Assembly (NCBI GenBank): GCA_964348185.1
Contig: CAYGBW010000055.1
Span: forward strand, 1-22,617
Length of the DNA: 22,617 nucleotides
Direction of reading: 5' to 3'
Origin: CAYGBW01 sp964348185
GTDB taxonomy: Bacteria > Desulfobacterota > BSN033 > WVXP01
A program made the translations under genes and the position numbers. Every line of letters starts with the position of its first letter. Position 1 is the stretch's first letter. Of this stretch, positions 8,504 to 15,523 are shown one piece after another. The notes beneath the pieces were generated by a model. The model made no database searches and was not told where the DNA came from. It saw only the letters and a list, made by a program, of their open reading frames with translations.

Positions 8504-8532
8504 CAAATTTTATTTTGATTATATCAAATTTT
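8504..8532. promoter_or_regulatory. Probable operator: palindrome over the -10 box plus paired CAAATTTT boxes
   Basis: TTTGAT (8514-8519), TAT, ATCAAA (8523-8528) is a perfect 6-bp inverted repeat covering the -10 hexamer. Two identical octamers CAAATTTT at 8504-8511 and 8525-8532 are exactly 21 bp apart, about two helical turns. This is a plausible binding site for the XRE-cupin protein encoded directly downstream (inference). Confidence 0.5.
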
Positions 8533-8545
8533 CTCAGCATGTCAA
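8518..8545 (-). promoter_or_regulatory. Near-consensus sigma-70 promoter of the regulator/POR operon
   Basis: On the minus strand, TTGACA (8540-8545) and TATAAT (8518-8523) are separated by 16 bp. Both hexamers match the consensus fully. The transcript would begin near 8511, about 13 bases before ATG 8498. Confidence 0.75.
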
Positions 8546-8570
8546 GACCCCATGAACGTGATTATTATTC

Positions 8571-8859
8571 GCCGCAGACCCACGCAGACTCACGCAGACA
8601 TTTTGCTCGGCCGACCTGGCCGAGCAAAAAATACAATCGCTTCGCGATATAACAGTCCATAAACGCGTTAAGCCCATCAGTGTTGAAATTGGTCTCCTGT
8701 TAACTGTTATTCCTCCCAATGAAGATGGTCATTGATAGATATTTGAGCTGCCCGGAGGGCGAGCGGTTTTCCCTGGCCAGGCTTGCCGCGCCAGAGCATT
8801 GTGCGCCGGCGGGTCGGCCGGGGAAAGATCTATCTCCGTGTGTCCGTGTGGGTCTGAGG
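8571..8859. repeat. Intergenic element with imperfect ~27-bp terminal inverted repeats
   Basis: The left end (8573-8599, CGCAGACCCACGCAGACTCA and onward) and the reverse complement of the right end (8833-8859) agree at about 22 of 27 positions. The left end also contains three CACGCAGAC-like units. Inside is a perfect 12-bp hairpin (8601-8629). The right half (8742-8859) is homologous, in opposite orientation, to 14297-14425. It may be a composite or decayed non-autonomous element. Confidence 0.55.
8601..8629. repeat. Perfect 12-bp hairpin
   Basis: TTTTGCTCGGCC (8601-8612) and GGCCGAGCAAAA (8618-8629) pair perfectly around a 5-base loop. Neither strand has a T run after the stem of the usual terminator length, so I do not call it a terminator. 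Confidence 0.6.
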
Positions 8860-8998
8860 CTGATTGATTCTAGGAGAATTTGAGTCTTGGATTTGCTTGC
8901 GGCTTTGCCGCACTGTGACTCCACAAGCAAGATTCCCGCCAAGATTTCCTCATGGTCGACACCCTGCGCTCAGGCCGAGCCGACATCAGGACGCTGAG

Positions 8999-9033
8999 GG
9001 CCTTTGATCTCCTTTCGACCCGTATCAAAGGCC
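8999..9033. repeat. Perfect 10-bp inverted repeat with 15-base loop
   Basis: GGCCTTTGAT (8999-9008) and ATCAAAGGCC (9024-9033). It is some 200 bases past the end of ecfT, with no T run after it on the minus strand. The inner TTTGAT/ATCAAA arms are the same six bases as the putative operator at 8514-8528 but with wider spacing, possibly by chance. Confidence 0.5.
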
Positions 9034-9231
9034 AAAACCTCCCAAGAGCCCTCAAAAGCAATGGGCCCTGGGGGGGCTCGCGTTTACCGAGGGACGCCCA
9101 GATATTGTCATAAGTGAGTGGGGGGTCAGGATTTCTCGAGGCACATTCATCGTGCTCGGGGTACGGGGTTTCACCCTGATCGAAGCGGGAGTTCAAGGAG
9201 TGTTCCAGTCAAAACTGAGAGTTCAGTAGCC

Positions 9232-10038
9232 TTATCCCACCGTAATTCGTCCGATTCCGTGGATGCGCATCCAGAGGGTCACACAGAGGAGAAGGAACAT
9301 GAGAATAAGGAAAACCCAGTCGAGGGACGTAAAACGCAGTTTTTTGTAGTAGGTGCGGCGGCCTGAACCATACCCCCTTAGTTCCATTGAAAGCCCCAGA
9401 CGATCCGCCTTTTCTATGGCAATAAAGACGAGGGGAAAAGCGATAGGAGCAAATGTTTTTATTTTCTTGACGGGATTCCAACCCTCAACGGCGTGGGCTC
9501 TCGATAGTTGGGCCTGATATATGACCATCACTTCGCCCATGATAATCGGAATGAATCGAAGGGCAGTGGTAAACATGAAAGCGTAATCGTAGGGAACTCT
9601 GAGTTTCTCTACCAGGGACATGACGATGTCCCTGGGCTGTGTCGTCGTAATGATCATGGGAAACACACTCACAATCGCCATGACCCTCAGCGCCATGGCA
9701 GCCCCGTAAATCAATCCTCCATGCGAAATCGGCAGCCATCCCCCAACGACCGGCCAAGACGGGGGAAAAACGGTGAAATAGACTTGGCCTTTCTTGAGGA
9801 ACAGACACTGGAGAACAAAAACAATGACGGCAAAAAACGCCATGGTCAACAAATAGCTCAGACTCTCTTTGAGAACCTTTCCGACAATGGATAGTCCAAA
9901 AACCAGTCCAAGCACGACGACAATATATGTTGGATTGGTGAAAACCATGGCCATGGCCATGACAGTGGCAGCAAGGGAGAGTTTTGTTATCGGATGGAGT
10001 CTATGAATTATGGATTCTTTGTAGACATACTCAATCAT
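9232..10038 (-). CDS. ecfT: ECF transporter transmembrane T-component
   Basis: A 268-residue integral membrane protein that couples the ATPases to the substrate-binding S-component. It begins MIEYVYKESIIHRLHPITKL, the usual cytoplasmic start before the first membrane helices, and has hydrophobic segments near residues 25-65, 70-90 and 110-135 and at the C-terminus. The cytoplasmic coupling region contains AQLSRAHAVEGW and SMELRGYGSGRR; the second matches the conserved x-R-G coupling motif of T-components. It is 5 bases downstream of the second ATPase gene and is the last gene of the S-A-A'-T operon. Confidence 0.9.
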   Translation of the reverse strand: MIEYVYKESIIHRLHPITKLSLAATVMAMAMVFTNPTYIVVVLGLVFGLSIVGKVLKESLSYLLTMAFFAVIVFVLQCLFLKKGQVYFTVFPPSWPVVGGWLPISHGGLIYGAAMALRVMAIVSVFPMIITTTQPRDIVMSLVEKLRVPYDYAFMFTTALRFIPIIMGEVMVIYQAQLSRAHAVEGWNPVKKIKTFAPIAFPLVFIAIEKADRLGLSMELRGYGSGRRTYYKKLRFTSLDWVFLILMFLLLCVTLWMRIHGIGRITVG

Positions 10039-10043
10039 GGCGG

Positions 10044-10871
10044 TTAACTTGGCGGAGAAATCAAATCAAGGGTTTTCTTGAGCATCTCCTCAACGGAAAG
10101 TACCGTATTCGGGTAGAGGGAATCAAATCGTTGTGCCAATTGGGTAATTGGCGGAGGCGACAAAAAGGTACGCTTCAACTGCTCTGTTTGCGAAAAAACC
10201 TCGCGAGTTGATCCCTGCAAGAGAATCTTGCCATCGCGGAAGACCAGGACTCGTTCGGCGTATTTCGCAATGAGCTGCATATCGTGGGTAATAAACAGGA
10301 TGGTGTGGCCATCGAGGTTGAGTTGCCGAATTAGTTCGAGCATCTCGACTCCATCTCGAAAGTCCTGACCCGTTGTCGGTTCATCTACAATGAGAATATT
10401 CGGTTTCATCGACAGGACCGACGCCACCGCGACGCGTTGCCGTTGCCCCTTACTGAGCTGTTTGGGATTGACCTTCTTAAAGGTCAGAAGGCCCACAGCG
10501 GCGAGGGATTGCTCGACTCTTTCCGCAACGACATCTTCATCAAAGCCGAGATTGCGCGGTCCGAAGGCCACTTCTCCTTCCACGGTATCACAGAATATCT
10601 GGTGGTCTGGGTTCTGAAAGACATACCCCACCTCCCGCGCGAGCTCGGAAACCCGTTTTTTCGAAATATCCTCCCCCTTGATGAGAATCTGTCCTTTCGT
10701 GGGCTTTAGGAGCCCGTTCAGATGTTTCACAAAAGTGGTCTTCCCCGAGCCGTTTTGGCCCATGATCGCTACAAAGTCCCCGGCCTCGACCCTGACATCA
10801 ATGCCTTGGAGGGCTTTTACACCCGATGGATAGGTATGATGAAGCCCCAGACTCTCAATAATTGTTCTCAT
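10044..10871 (-). CDS. ecfA2: ECF transporter ATPase (second A-component)
   Basis: A 275-residue ABC ATPase. It shows Walker A GQNGSGKTTFVKHL, the ECF-type Q-loop VFQNPDHQIFCDTVEGEVAFGP, signature LSKGQRQRVAVASVLS, Walker B ILIVDEPTTGQD and switch His in FITHDMQL. Two in-frame ATGs, at 10877 and 10871, both overlap the end of the preceding ATPase gene; 10871 forms the classical ATGA overlap and is chosen. The numbering ecfA2 is positional only. It pairs with the upstream ATPase as the heterodimeric motor. Confidence 0.9.
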   Translation of the reverse strand: MRTIIESLGLHHTYPSGVKALQGIDVRVEAGDFVAIMGQNGSGKTTFVKHLNGLLKPTKGQILIKGEDISKKRVSELAREVGYVFQNPDHQIFCDTVEGEVAFGPRNLGFDEDVVAERVEQSLAAVGLLTFKKVNPKQLSKGQRQRVAVASVLSMKPNILIVDEPTTGQDFRDGVEMLELIRQLNLDGHTILFITHDMQLIAKYAERVLVFRDGKILLQGSTREVFSQTEQLKRTFLSPPPITQLAQRFDSLYPNTVLSVEEMLKKTLDLISPPS

Positions 10872-11740
10872 TGGCATTTTCCAGAATCGCGGAGGATGCC
10901 CTTCAAGACAGCCTCCGCTTCGTCAACGGTGAGGGGGAGTCTCTCGGCAAGCATCGATCCGCCGAGTTTGTCAGATAGAGAAATCATAAAGTCCGTGACC
11001 TCCGGGACCCTGATGCCCACACGAGCCAATAGATCCCGATGGGAATAGACGCGTCTGGGATGACCGTCAAGAACGATCTTGGCTTCGGACATCACCAAGA
11101 TACGATCGCAGTTGACGAGGTGGTCCACTTTCTGGGACACAACGATAATGGTCATGCCATATTCACGATTCAAGCGGTATAAAGCCTCAAATACCTCTTG
11201 AGTCCCGATCGGGTCCAATTCGGAAGAGGGTTCATCAAGGAGCAACAGTTCCGGAAGCATGCTGAGAACAGCAGAAATCGCAACCCGTTGTTTTTGTCCC
11301 CCTGAAAGCGTGTTGATCACCCGATTTCTCAGATGCGTTATGCGGGTGCTCTCCAGGGCCCCAGCCATCCGAGTCTCGATCTCTTCTGGGTCGATCCCGA
11401 TATTCTCAGGACCGAAAACAATCTCCTCTTCCACGGATATCGAGACGGTTTGGAAATCGACATCCTGAAAGACAGTCCCGACAATATGGGCAAGTTGGCC
11501 AAGCGTCAGACCCCTGACCTCCTGGTTTTTGAGGAAAACACCCCCCCTGAGGTCACCGCTAATGTAGTGGGGAATGACACCATTGATACAGCTGAGTAAG
11601 GTGCTTTTGCCCGCTCCAGCAGGCCCGGTAATACCAATAACCGAACCCCTTTCGATAGTCACGTCAATGCCGGTCAGGGCATCTTGCGTCCCCCGTGGAT
11701 ACTTGAAACTCAAATTCTCAACCCTGACGATTTCATCCAT
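10868..11740 (-). CDS. ecfA1: ECF transporter ATPase (first A-component)
   Basis: A 290-residue ABC ATPase counted from ATG 11740 (MDEIVRVENLSFKYPRG). It shows Walker A GPAGAGKSTLLSCI, Q-loop VFQDVDFQTVSISVEEEIVFGP, signature LSGGQKQRVAISAVLS and Walker B LLLDEPSSELD. The switch position reads VVSQKVDHL instead of the usual THD-type histidine, so this site may be the degenerate one of the heterodimer. A TTG five codons upstream (11755) is an alternative start without better ribosome-binding support. It lies between the S-component gene and the second ATPase. Confidence 0.88.
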   Translation of the reverse strand: MDEIVRVENLSFKYPRGTQDALTGIDVTIERGSVIGITGPAGAGKSTLLSCINGVIPHYISGDLRGGVFLKNQEVRGLTLGQLAHIVGTVFQDVDFQTVSISVEEEIVFGPENIGIDPEEIETRMAGALESTRITHLRNRVINTLSGGQKQRVAISAVLSMLPELLLLDEPSSELDPIGTQEVFEALYRLNREYGMTIIVVSQKVDHLVNCDRILVMSEAKIVLDGHPRRVYSHRDLLARVGIRVPEVTDFMISLSDKLGGSMLAERLPLTVDEAEAVLKGILRDSGKCQ

Positions 11741-11759
11741 ATCAGCGTCAGCCAATGCT

Positions 11760-12272
11760 CTAGACGTTTCTCATGTAAAGGGATTTGGCTGGTATATAGA
11801 GGATTACGGCGATGATGAGATTGACGAGAGTGGTCAATAAGAGAACCGGCCAAACAACAGTCCAGTACACCTGAACCGGGAAAACACCCAAAAACAGGTA
11901 AATGGTAATGAAAACCCCTCCACTAATGAGGCTATAGGCAATCACTCCAAGGGCGGCTCTCCAGGAGAACTTCCAGGTCAACAGATCCCCCTGAATGTAG
12001 CGCGCGATAATCGCACAACTCAGGGCGCCAATCATATGGGTTGGAATATTCAGCCAGGGGATGGCAGACTTGGAAAAGAACATCCCAATCAATCCGGCAA
12101 CCAAACCAATGCCAAGGGAGGCCAGGATCGCCGGTCGCACCAATAAGATGGCAAGTGACGTGAAACATACCACGGTATCCGGCGTCACATTGCCGATCTG
12201 GGGTATGAAGGAATAAAGACCAGCACCGATTGCAATCAGAATTGCTGTTAAGGCGAGTTCTTTTGCTTTCAT
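11760..12272 (-). CDS. ECF transporter S-component, probably tryptophan-specific (TrpP-like)
   Basis: A 170-residue, very hydrophobic protein with about five or six membrane helices and the N-terminal KELALTAILIAIG typical of S-components, which use this helix to dock on the T-component. Length and general sequence resemble the TrpP tryptophan-transporter family, and the neighbouring divergent gene is tryptophanase; specificity is inferred from both, not proven. It has a strong ribosome-binding site (AGGAGG, six bases before ATG 12272) and is the first gene of the ECF operon. Its leader of about 245 bases contains the Trp-codon mini-ORF at 12307-12378. Confidence 0.82.
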   Translation of the reverse strand: MKAKELALTAILIAIGAGLYSFIPQIGNVTPDTVVCFTSLAILLVRPAILASLGIGLVAGLIGMFFSKSAIPWLNIPTHMIGALSCAIIARYIQGDLLTWKFSWRAALGVIAYSLISGGVFITIYLFLGVFPVQVYWTVVWPVLLLTTLVNLIIAVILYIPAKSLYMRNV

Positions 12273-12306
12273 TTTGTCCTCCTTCTCCCAATTGATTAGC
12301 TGGATT

Positions 12307-12378
12307 TTACCTGCAAAAGGATGATAGAGAAACCCGGCAAAAGGTGAGATATGTTGATCCCCAGATCCAAAGCCTCAC
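12307..12378 (-). other. Possible Trp-rich leader peptide (GTG start) upstream of the ECF S-component
   Basis: A 23-codon mini-ORF beginning MRLWIWGS, ending at a TAA 34 bases before the S-component ATG. The two Trp codons lie in the loop of a stem formed by AGGTGAG/CTCACCT (12342-12348 with 12374-12380 on the plus strand), which has an inner TTGATC/GATCCAA pairing. This resembles the layout of translational attenuators, but the GTG has only a poor ribosome-binding site, so the call is tentative. Confidence 0.25.
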
Positions 12379-12430
12379 CTCTCTATTCGATGTTTTACCA
12401 TTGCTTCTTGGAGCTTCCTTTTCAGATTCC

Positions 12431-12517
12431 TCAAGGTACATCGGCGATCGTCGCTTCGTCGAAGAGATCGATTCCGGGCCTTATCAGGGCCTCAATAAGA
12501 TCCAAGGGATTGGACAT
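12431..12517 (-). other. Possible 28-residue leader ORF at the 5' end of the ECF transcript
   Basis: An ATG-started small ORF (MSNPLDLIEALIRPG...) that would begin within about two bases of the predicted transcription start, so it would be leaderless. It contains no Trp. It may be a real upstream ORF or chance; there is no Shine-Dalgarno sequence. Confidence 0.25.
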
Positions 12518-12524
12518 TGGGACC

Positions 12525-12553
12525 ACTTTAGCAGAACAGATTTGGCGTGTCAA
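12525..12553 (-). promoter_or_regulatory. Predicted promoter of the ECF operon
   Basis: Minus strand TTGACA (12548-12553), 17-bp spacer, TAAAGT (12525-12530; 4/6 to consensus). The transcript would start near 12518, giving a leader of about 245 bases. The -35 box is 13 bases from the end of the repeat element at 12567. Confidence 0.6.
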
Positions 12554-12566
12554 TAATAGAATTCGT

Positions 12567-12809
12567 GGATTTTCCTGACTTCTGGCTTCGTTTTGACGGC
12601 CCTTTGCCCAAATCCCATTGCCTACGTGTCAGAACTTTGAAATCGCTAGAAAAATCATATGGTTAGGTCGCTTAGCCCATCGCCAACTCGACAGCTCAGC
12701 CGATTATTTATCCCGATTTGTCATTTGAACTTTGTCATTTGTAATTCTAGTCCTTACGTTCTCCTTATTGACTTTCCGCAACCACACGCCGGTTTTCTGA
12801 GGAAACTCC
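12567..12809. repeat. MITE-like element, copy A (243 bp)
   Basis: Bounded by GGATTTTCCTGA (12567-12578) and TGAGGAAACTCC (12798-12809), imperfect inverted repeats of each other (10/12). Its interior aligns along almost its whole length, in the same orientation, with 16876-17187: shared words include CCTGACTTCTGGCTTC, TTTTGACGGCC, ATCATATGGT, CAGCTCAGCC, CCTTACGTT and GGTTTTCTGAGGAAACTCC. Relative to copy B it lacks about 65 bases carrying three AAATGTCAA units. I see no clear target duplication here. It exactly fills the space between the divergent ECF and tryptophanase promoters. Confidence 0.75.
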
Positions 12810-12822
12810 TCAATCTTTTCTG

Positions 12823-12851
12823 TTGACAGATGGAGAGGAACCTTCTAGATT
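12823..12851 (+). promoter_or_regulatory. Predicted tryptophanase promoter
   Basis: TTGACA (12823-12828), 17-bp spacer, TAGATT (12846-12851; 4/6). A transcript starting near 12858 would have a leader of about 44 bases. The -35 box begins 13 bases after the right end of the repeat element, mirroring the ECF promoter on the other side. Confidence 0.6.
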
Positions 12852-12878
12852 CTTGTGAGCAATAACCCCTCGAGTCAA

Positions 12879-12917
12879 ATGATCGGATTAGGAGGTACCT
12901 CATGGAAATGGGAGTGA
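12879..12917 (+). other. Possible 12-residue Trp-x-Trp leader peptide overlapping the tryptophanase start
   Basis: ATG 12879 opens a 12-codon frame (MIGLGGTSWKWE) that ends at 12917, 16 bases inside the tryptophanase gene, whose Shine-Dalgarno AGGAGGT lies within it. It has no ribosome-binding site of its own, and its Trp codons are created by the frame shift over ATGGAAATGGGA, so chance is a real possibility. Confidence 0.2.
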
Positions 12918-14281
12918 TGCCACCGGAACCCTTCAGAATCAAGATGGTGGAACCGATTCGACAGATACCCAGAGAGGAGAGGGAGAAGCGGATTGAGGAA
13001 GCCCATTTCAATGTATTCCGCTTGAAACCGGATGATATTTACATTGACCTTCTCACCGACAGTGGGACCTCAGCCATGAGTGACCGACAATGGGCGGGCC
13101 TGATGTTGGGAGACGAATCCTATGCGGGTTCCCGGAATTTTGATCACCTGGAACAGACGATCAAAGAACTGATGGGATTCCGATATGTGATTCCCACTCA
13201 TCAGGGGAGGCCCGCCGAAAACATCCTGACTACTGTTCTGATTCAACCCGGGCAAATCGTTCCCGGCAACACCCATTTTGACAGTACCATGGCCCACATC
13301 CAACACAAGAAGGGAGTTCCCGTTAATCTGCCCATCCCTGAGGCATTGAAACCCGATGTGTACCATCCCTTCAAAGGAAATGTTGATCTCGGGAAGCTGG
13401 AACCCCTCCTCGAAAGGGAAAGCAGAAACATCCCCTTCTTCCTGATGACGGTGACCAATAACACGGGTGGAGGCCAACCGGTCTCTATGGAAAACATCAA
13501 GAAGACTCGAGAGATTACCTCTGAATATGGGGTTCCCCTCTACTTTGATGCGGCTCGGTTCGCCGAAAACGCCTATTTTATCAAGGAAAGAGAAGACGGA
13601 TATGCTCACAAATCCATCAGGGAAATCGTCGGAGAAATGATGTCCTATGCCGATGGATGCACGATGAGTGCAAAGAAGGACGGTCTGGTCAATATGGGGG
13701 GGTTCATCTGCATGAACGACCAAGGCCTCTACGATCGATGCTGCGAATTGCTCATTCTGATGGAAGGCTTTATCACGTACGGCGGTCTGTCCGGAAGGGA
13801 CTTAGAGGCGCTGGCCAGGGGACTGGAGGAAGTGGTACAAGAGGACTACCTGTCCTATCGCATTGGGCAGGTGCGGTATCTGGGGTCGAGGCTCATGGAG
13901 GCGCAGATTCCCATCGTCAATCCCACGGGGGGACATGCGGTTTATGTCGATGCCAAGGCGTTTCTTAGTCATATCCCTCAGAGTCAGTTGCCGGGCCAGG
14001 TCACAGCCATAGAGCTATACATTGAGGCGGGCGTTCGATGCATTGAGATCGGAACCGTTGCTTTCGCCCGGAAAGACGAAAAGACGGGTCAAACGATTTA
14101 TCCAGACCTAGAGCTAACCCGCCTGGCCATCCCCCGAAGAGTCTACACGAACCGACACATGGATGTTGTGGCCGATGGCCTGATTCGGGTCTCCCATCGA
14201 AAGGAGAGCATCCGGGGCCTCCGAATCGACTGGGAACCCAAAGTGCTGAGGCATTTTCTGGCGAGATTTGCCCGGGTCTGA
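12902..14281 (+). CDS. tnaA: Tryptophanase (L-tryptophan indole-lyase)
   Basis: A 459-residue PLP beta-eliminating lyase converting tryptophan to indole, pyruvate and ammonia. The sequence is tryptophanase/tyrosine phenol-lyase throughout: IDLLTDSGTSAMSDRQWAG, PTHQGRPAEN (Arg103), YFDAARFAENAYFIKERE, and YADGCTMSAKKDGLVN with the PLP lysine most likely Lys259. Two specificity sites favour tryptophanase: the residue aligned with tyrosine phenol-lyase Arg381 is Ile383 (GVRCIEIG), and the E. coli TnaA His463 equivalent is present (His451 in LRHF), where the phenol-lyase has Phe. AGGAGGT ends 5 bases before ATG 12902. It is divergent from the ECF operon, which probably supplies its substrate. Overall, many stretches are closer to tyrosine phenol-lyase than to E. 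coli TnaA, so an assay would be informative. Confidence 0.9.
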   Translation: MEMGVMPPEPFRIKMVEPIRQIPREEREKRIEEAHFNVFRLKPDDIYIDLLTDSGTSAMSDRQWAGLMLGDESYAGSRNFDHLEQTIKELMGFRYVIPTHQGRPAENILTTVLIQPGQIVPGNTHFDSTMAHIQHKKGVPVNLPIPEALKPDVYHPFKGNVDLGKLEPLLERESRNIPFFLMTVTNNTGGGQPVSMENIKKTREITSEYGVPLYFDAARFAENAYFIKEREDGYAHKSIREIVGEMMSYADGCTMSAKKDGLVNMGGFICMNDQGLYDRCCELLILMEGFITYGGLSGRDLEALARGLEEVVQEDYLSYRIGQVRYLGSRLMEAQIPIVNPTGGHAVYVDAKAFLSHIPQSQLPGQVTAIELYIEAGVRCIEIGTVAFARKDEKTGQTIYPDLELTRLAIPRRVYTNRHMDVVADGLIRVSHRKESIRGLRIDWEPKVLRHFLARFARV

Positions 14282-14296
14282 GAGTCGGGTTCGCTC

Positions 14297-14425
14297 ACCG
14301 CAGAGTCACAGAGGCACGGAGACGTACAGGTACAGCTCTTTTTTCTGGGCAACCCGCCGCCGCACAAGGCTCTGACGCGCAAAGCCTGGCCAGGGGAAAA
14401 CCGCTCGCCCTGCGGGTAGCTGAAA
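14297..14425. repeat. Intergenic repeat, inverted homologue of 8742-8859
   Basis: Reading plus, it begins CCGCAGAGTCACAGAGGCAC and continues through AACCCGCCGCCGCACAAGGC to AAAACCGCTCGCCCT and GGGTAGCT. The reverse complement of 8742-8859 carries the same words with scattered changes, including CCTGGCCAGGG. It fills almost all of the gap between convergent tryptophanase and the luciferase-like gene. Confidence 0.7.
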
Positions 14426-14433
14426 GGGGGAAG

Positions 14434-15432
14434 TTACTTGAAGTATGGCAAGACCTGATCCCCGAGCAATTCGATCGTCCTTTTCGGGTCAGGGCCCAGG
14501 GGGCCCCCAATCGAAATCTGTGTAATGCCCGACTCGATCAAGAGCTCAATCCTTGGGATAATCTGTTTTGGGGTACCGACAACAGCGAGCCCGAGCATTT
14601 CATCGGTTACCCGAGCCTCAGCTTCTGAATAGCGACCCGCTGTGATGAGATCCTTGATCTGTTTGAAATCCCCGAGAGTGAGACCAATCGTATTCAACGC
14701 CTCTTCTTCAAGATAGGGACCGAAATAGGCGATGATCCTTCGAATCGTATCCTCTGCCCCTCGTGAGCTTTCGGACACGGAGAACCAGGCGCATCCAGCA
14801 ATATCGACGTCCTCAAGCTTTCGTCCCGATCGATTTGCCCCTTCGCCGATCGCGGCGACCATCTGTTTGGCGGACTCGGGAGGGGTGACCATTGGCAGAC
14901 TTCCATCCCCAATTTCACCGGTCATGGCGAGGTACTGCTTTCCGAAGCCACACCCGTAGATCGGTACCCTGTTGCGGAGGGGTTTGAACCTCAGGTAGCA
15001 TTGCTGGGACCATTGGAATTCTCTCCCCTGGTAAGGGACAACCTCTCCATTCAGCAGTTTCCGAACGATTTCGATAGATTCCCGGGTCCGGGCCATCATG
15101 TCTTTGACTTCGATTCCCAGCCACTCCACCATCTCCTCGGTGTGAAGTCCGAGCCCGAGCACGGCGCGTCCATTTGAGAGCTCATCAAGGGTGGCCACAT
15201 AGGTCGCAATCTCCGATGGATCGGTTGAATAGGGATTCGTCCCCACGGAGCCGATACGGATTCTCCCTGTCGCCATGGCAACAGCTGTCGTCATGGCCCA
15301 CGTATTCTTACAAAAAATATCATGGGGAAACCAACAGAAATCGAAACCCTTCTGCTCCGCAAGTCCTGCCCAACTGACCAGCGTTCTGGCGGGCGCCAGA
15401 TGATCAATAAAACGGATTCCGAACGTTACCAT
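14434..15432 (-). CDS. Luciferase-like (LLM) flavin/F420-dependent oxidoreductase, Mer-like
   Basis: A 332-residue TIM-barrel enzyme of the bacterial luciferase-like superfamily, most like the F420-dependent methylenetetrahydromethanopterin reductase (Mer) branch. Evidence includes the N-terminal GFDFCWFPHDIF, TGRIRIGSVGTNPYSTDP, LDELSNGRAVLGLGLHTEEM and the C-terminal GITQISIGGPLGPDPKRTIELL, all typical of this branch in position and wording; length is also typical. The substrate cannot be told from the sequence, and the cofactor may be F420 or FMN. GGGAG lies about 8 bases before ATG 15432. It follows the reductive-dehalogenase-like gene by 91 bases on the same strand and is probably co-transcribed with it. 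Confidence 0.85.
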   Translation of the reverse strand: MVTFGIRFIDHLAPARTLVSWAGLAEQKGFDFCWFPHDIFCKNTWAMTTAVAMATGRIRIGSVGTNPYSTDPSEIATYVATLDELSNGRAVLGLGLHTEEMVEWLGIEVKDMMARTRESIEIVRKLLNGEVVPYQGREFQWSQQCYLRFKPLRNRVPIYGCGFGKQYLAMTGEIGDGSLPMVTPPESAKQMVAAIGEGANRSGRKLEDVDIAGCAWFSVSESSRGAEDTIRRIIAYFGPYLEEEALNTIGLTLGDFKQIKDLITAGRYSEAEARVTDEMLGLAVVGTPKQIIPRIELLIESGITQISIGGPLGPDPKRTIELLGDQVLPYFK

Positions 15433-15523
15433 TCCGATTCTCCCAGTCTATTCAAACCGTTCAAAACGACATGCCCATCACGTGAGCAGGGATTCTCCGG
15501 GGACGCCAATGAGAAATCTAAGT

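Larger units (their letters stand above)
8546..9231. other. Gene-free, repeat-rich interval of about 690 bases
   Basis: No open frame here resembles a protein. A 108-codon minus-strand frame at 8870-9196 has irregular composition and crosses a palindrome. The interval contains the inverted-repeat-bounded element at 8571-8859, a TGCGGC-TTT-GCCGCA hairpin near 8897-8911, and the 10-bp inverted repeat at 8999-9033. It lies downstream of ecfT and upstream of the regulator, so it probably grew by accumulation of repeats. Confidence 0.6.

Noticed and set aside
8601..8629. Rho-independent terminator
   Set aside because: The stem is perfect, but neither strand has a usable T run after it, and it is upstream of the regulator promoter rather than at the end of an operon.
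8870..9196. 108-codon minus-strand open frame between the regulator and ecfT
   Set aside because: Its composition is irregular, it crosses a perfect inverted repeat, it has no family resemblance, and it lies in a repeat-rich spacer.
12273..12524. T-box or other known riboswitch in the ECF leader
   Set aside because: I found no T-box consensus sequence and no terminator with competing antiterminator; only a modest stem containing Trp codons.
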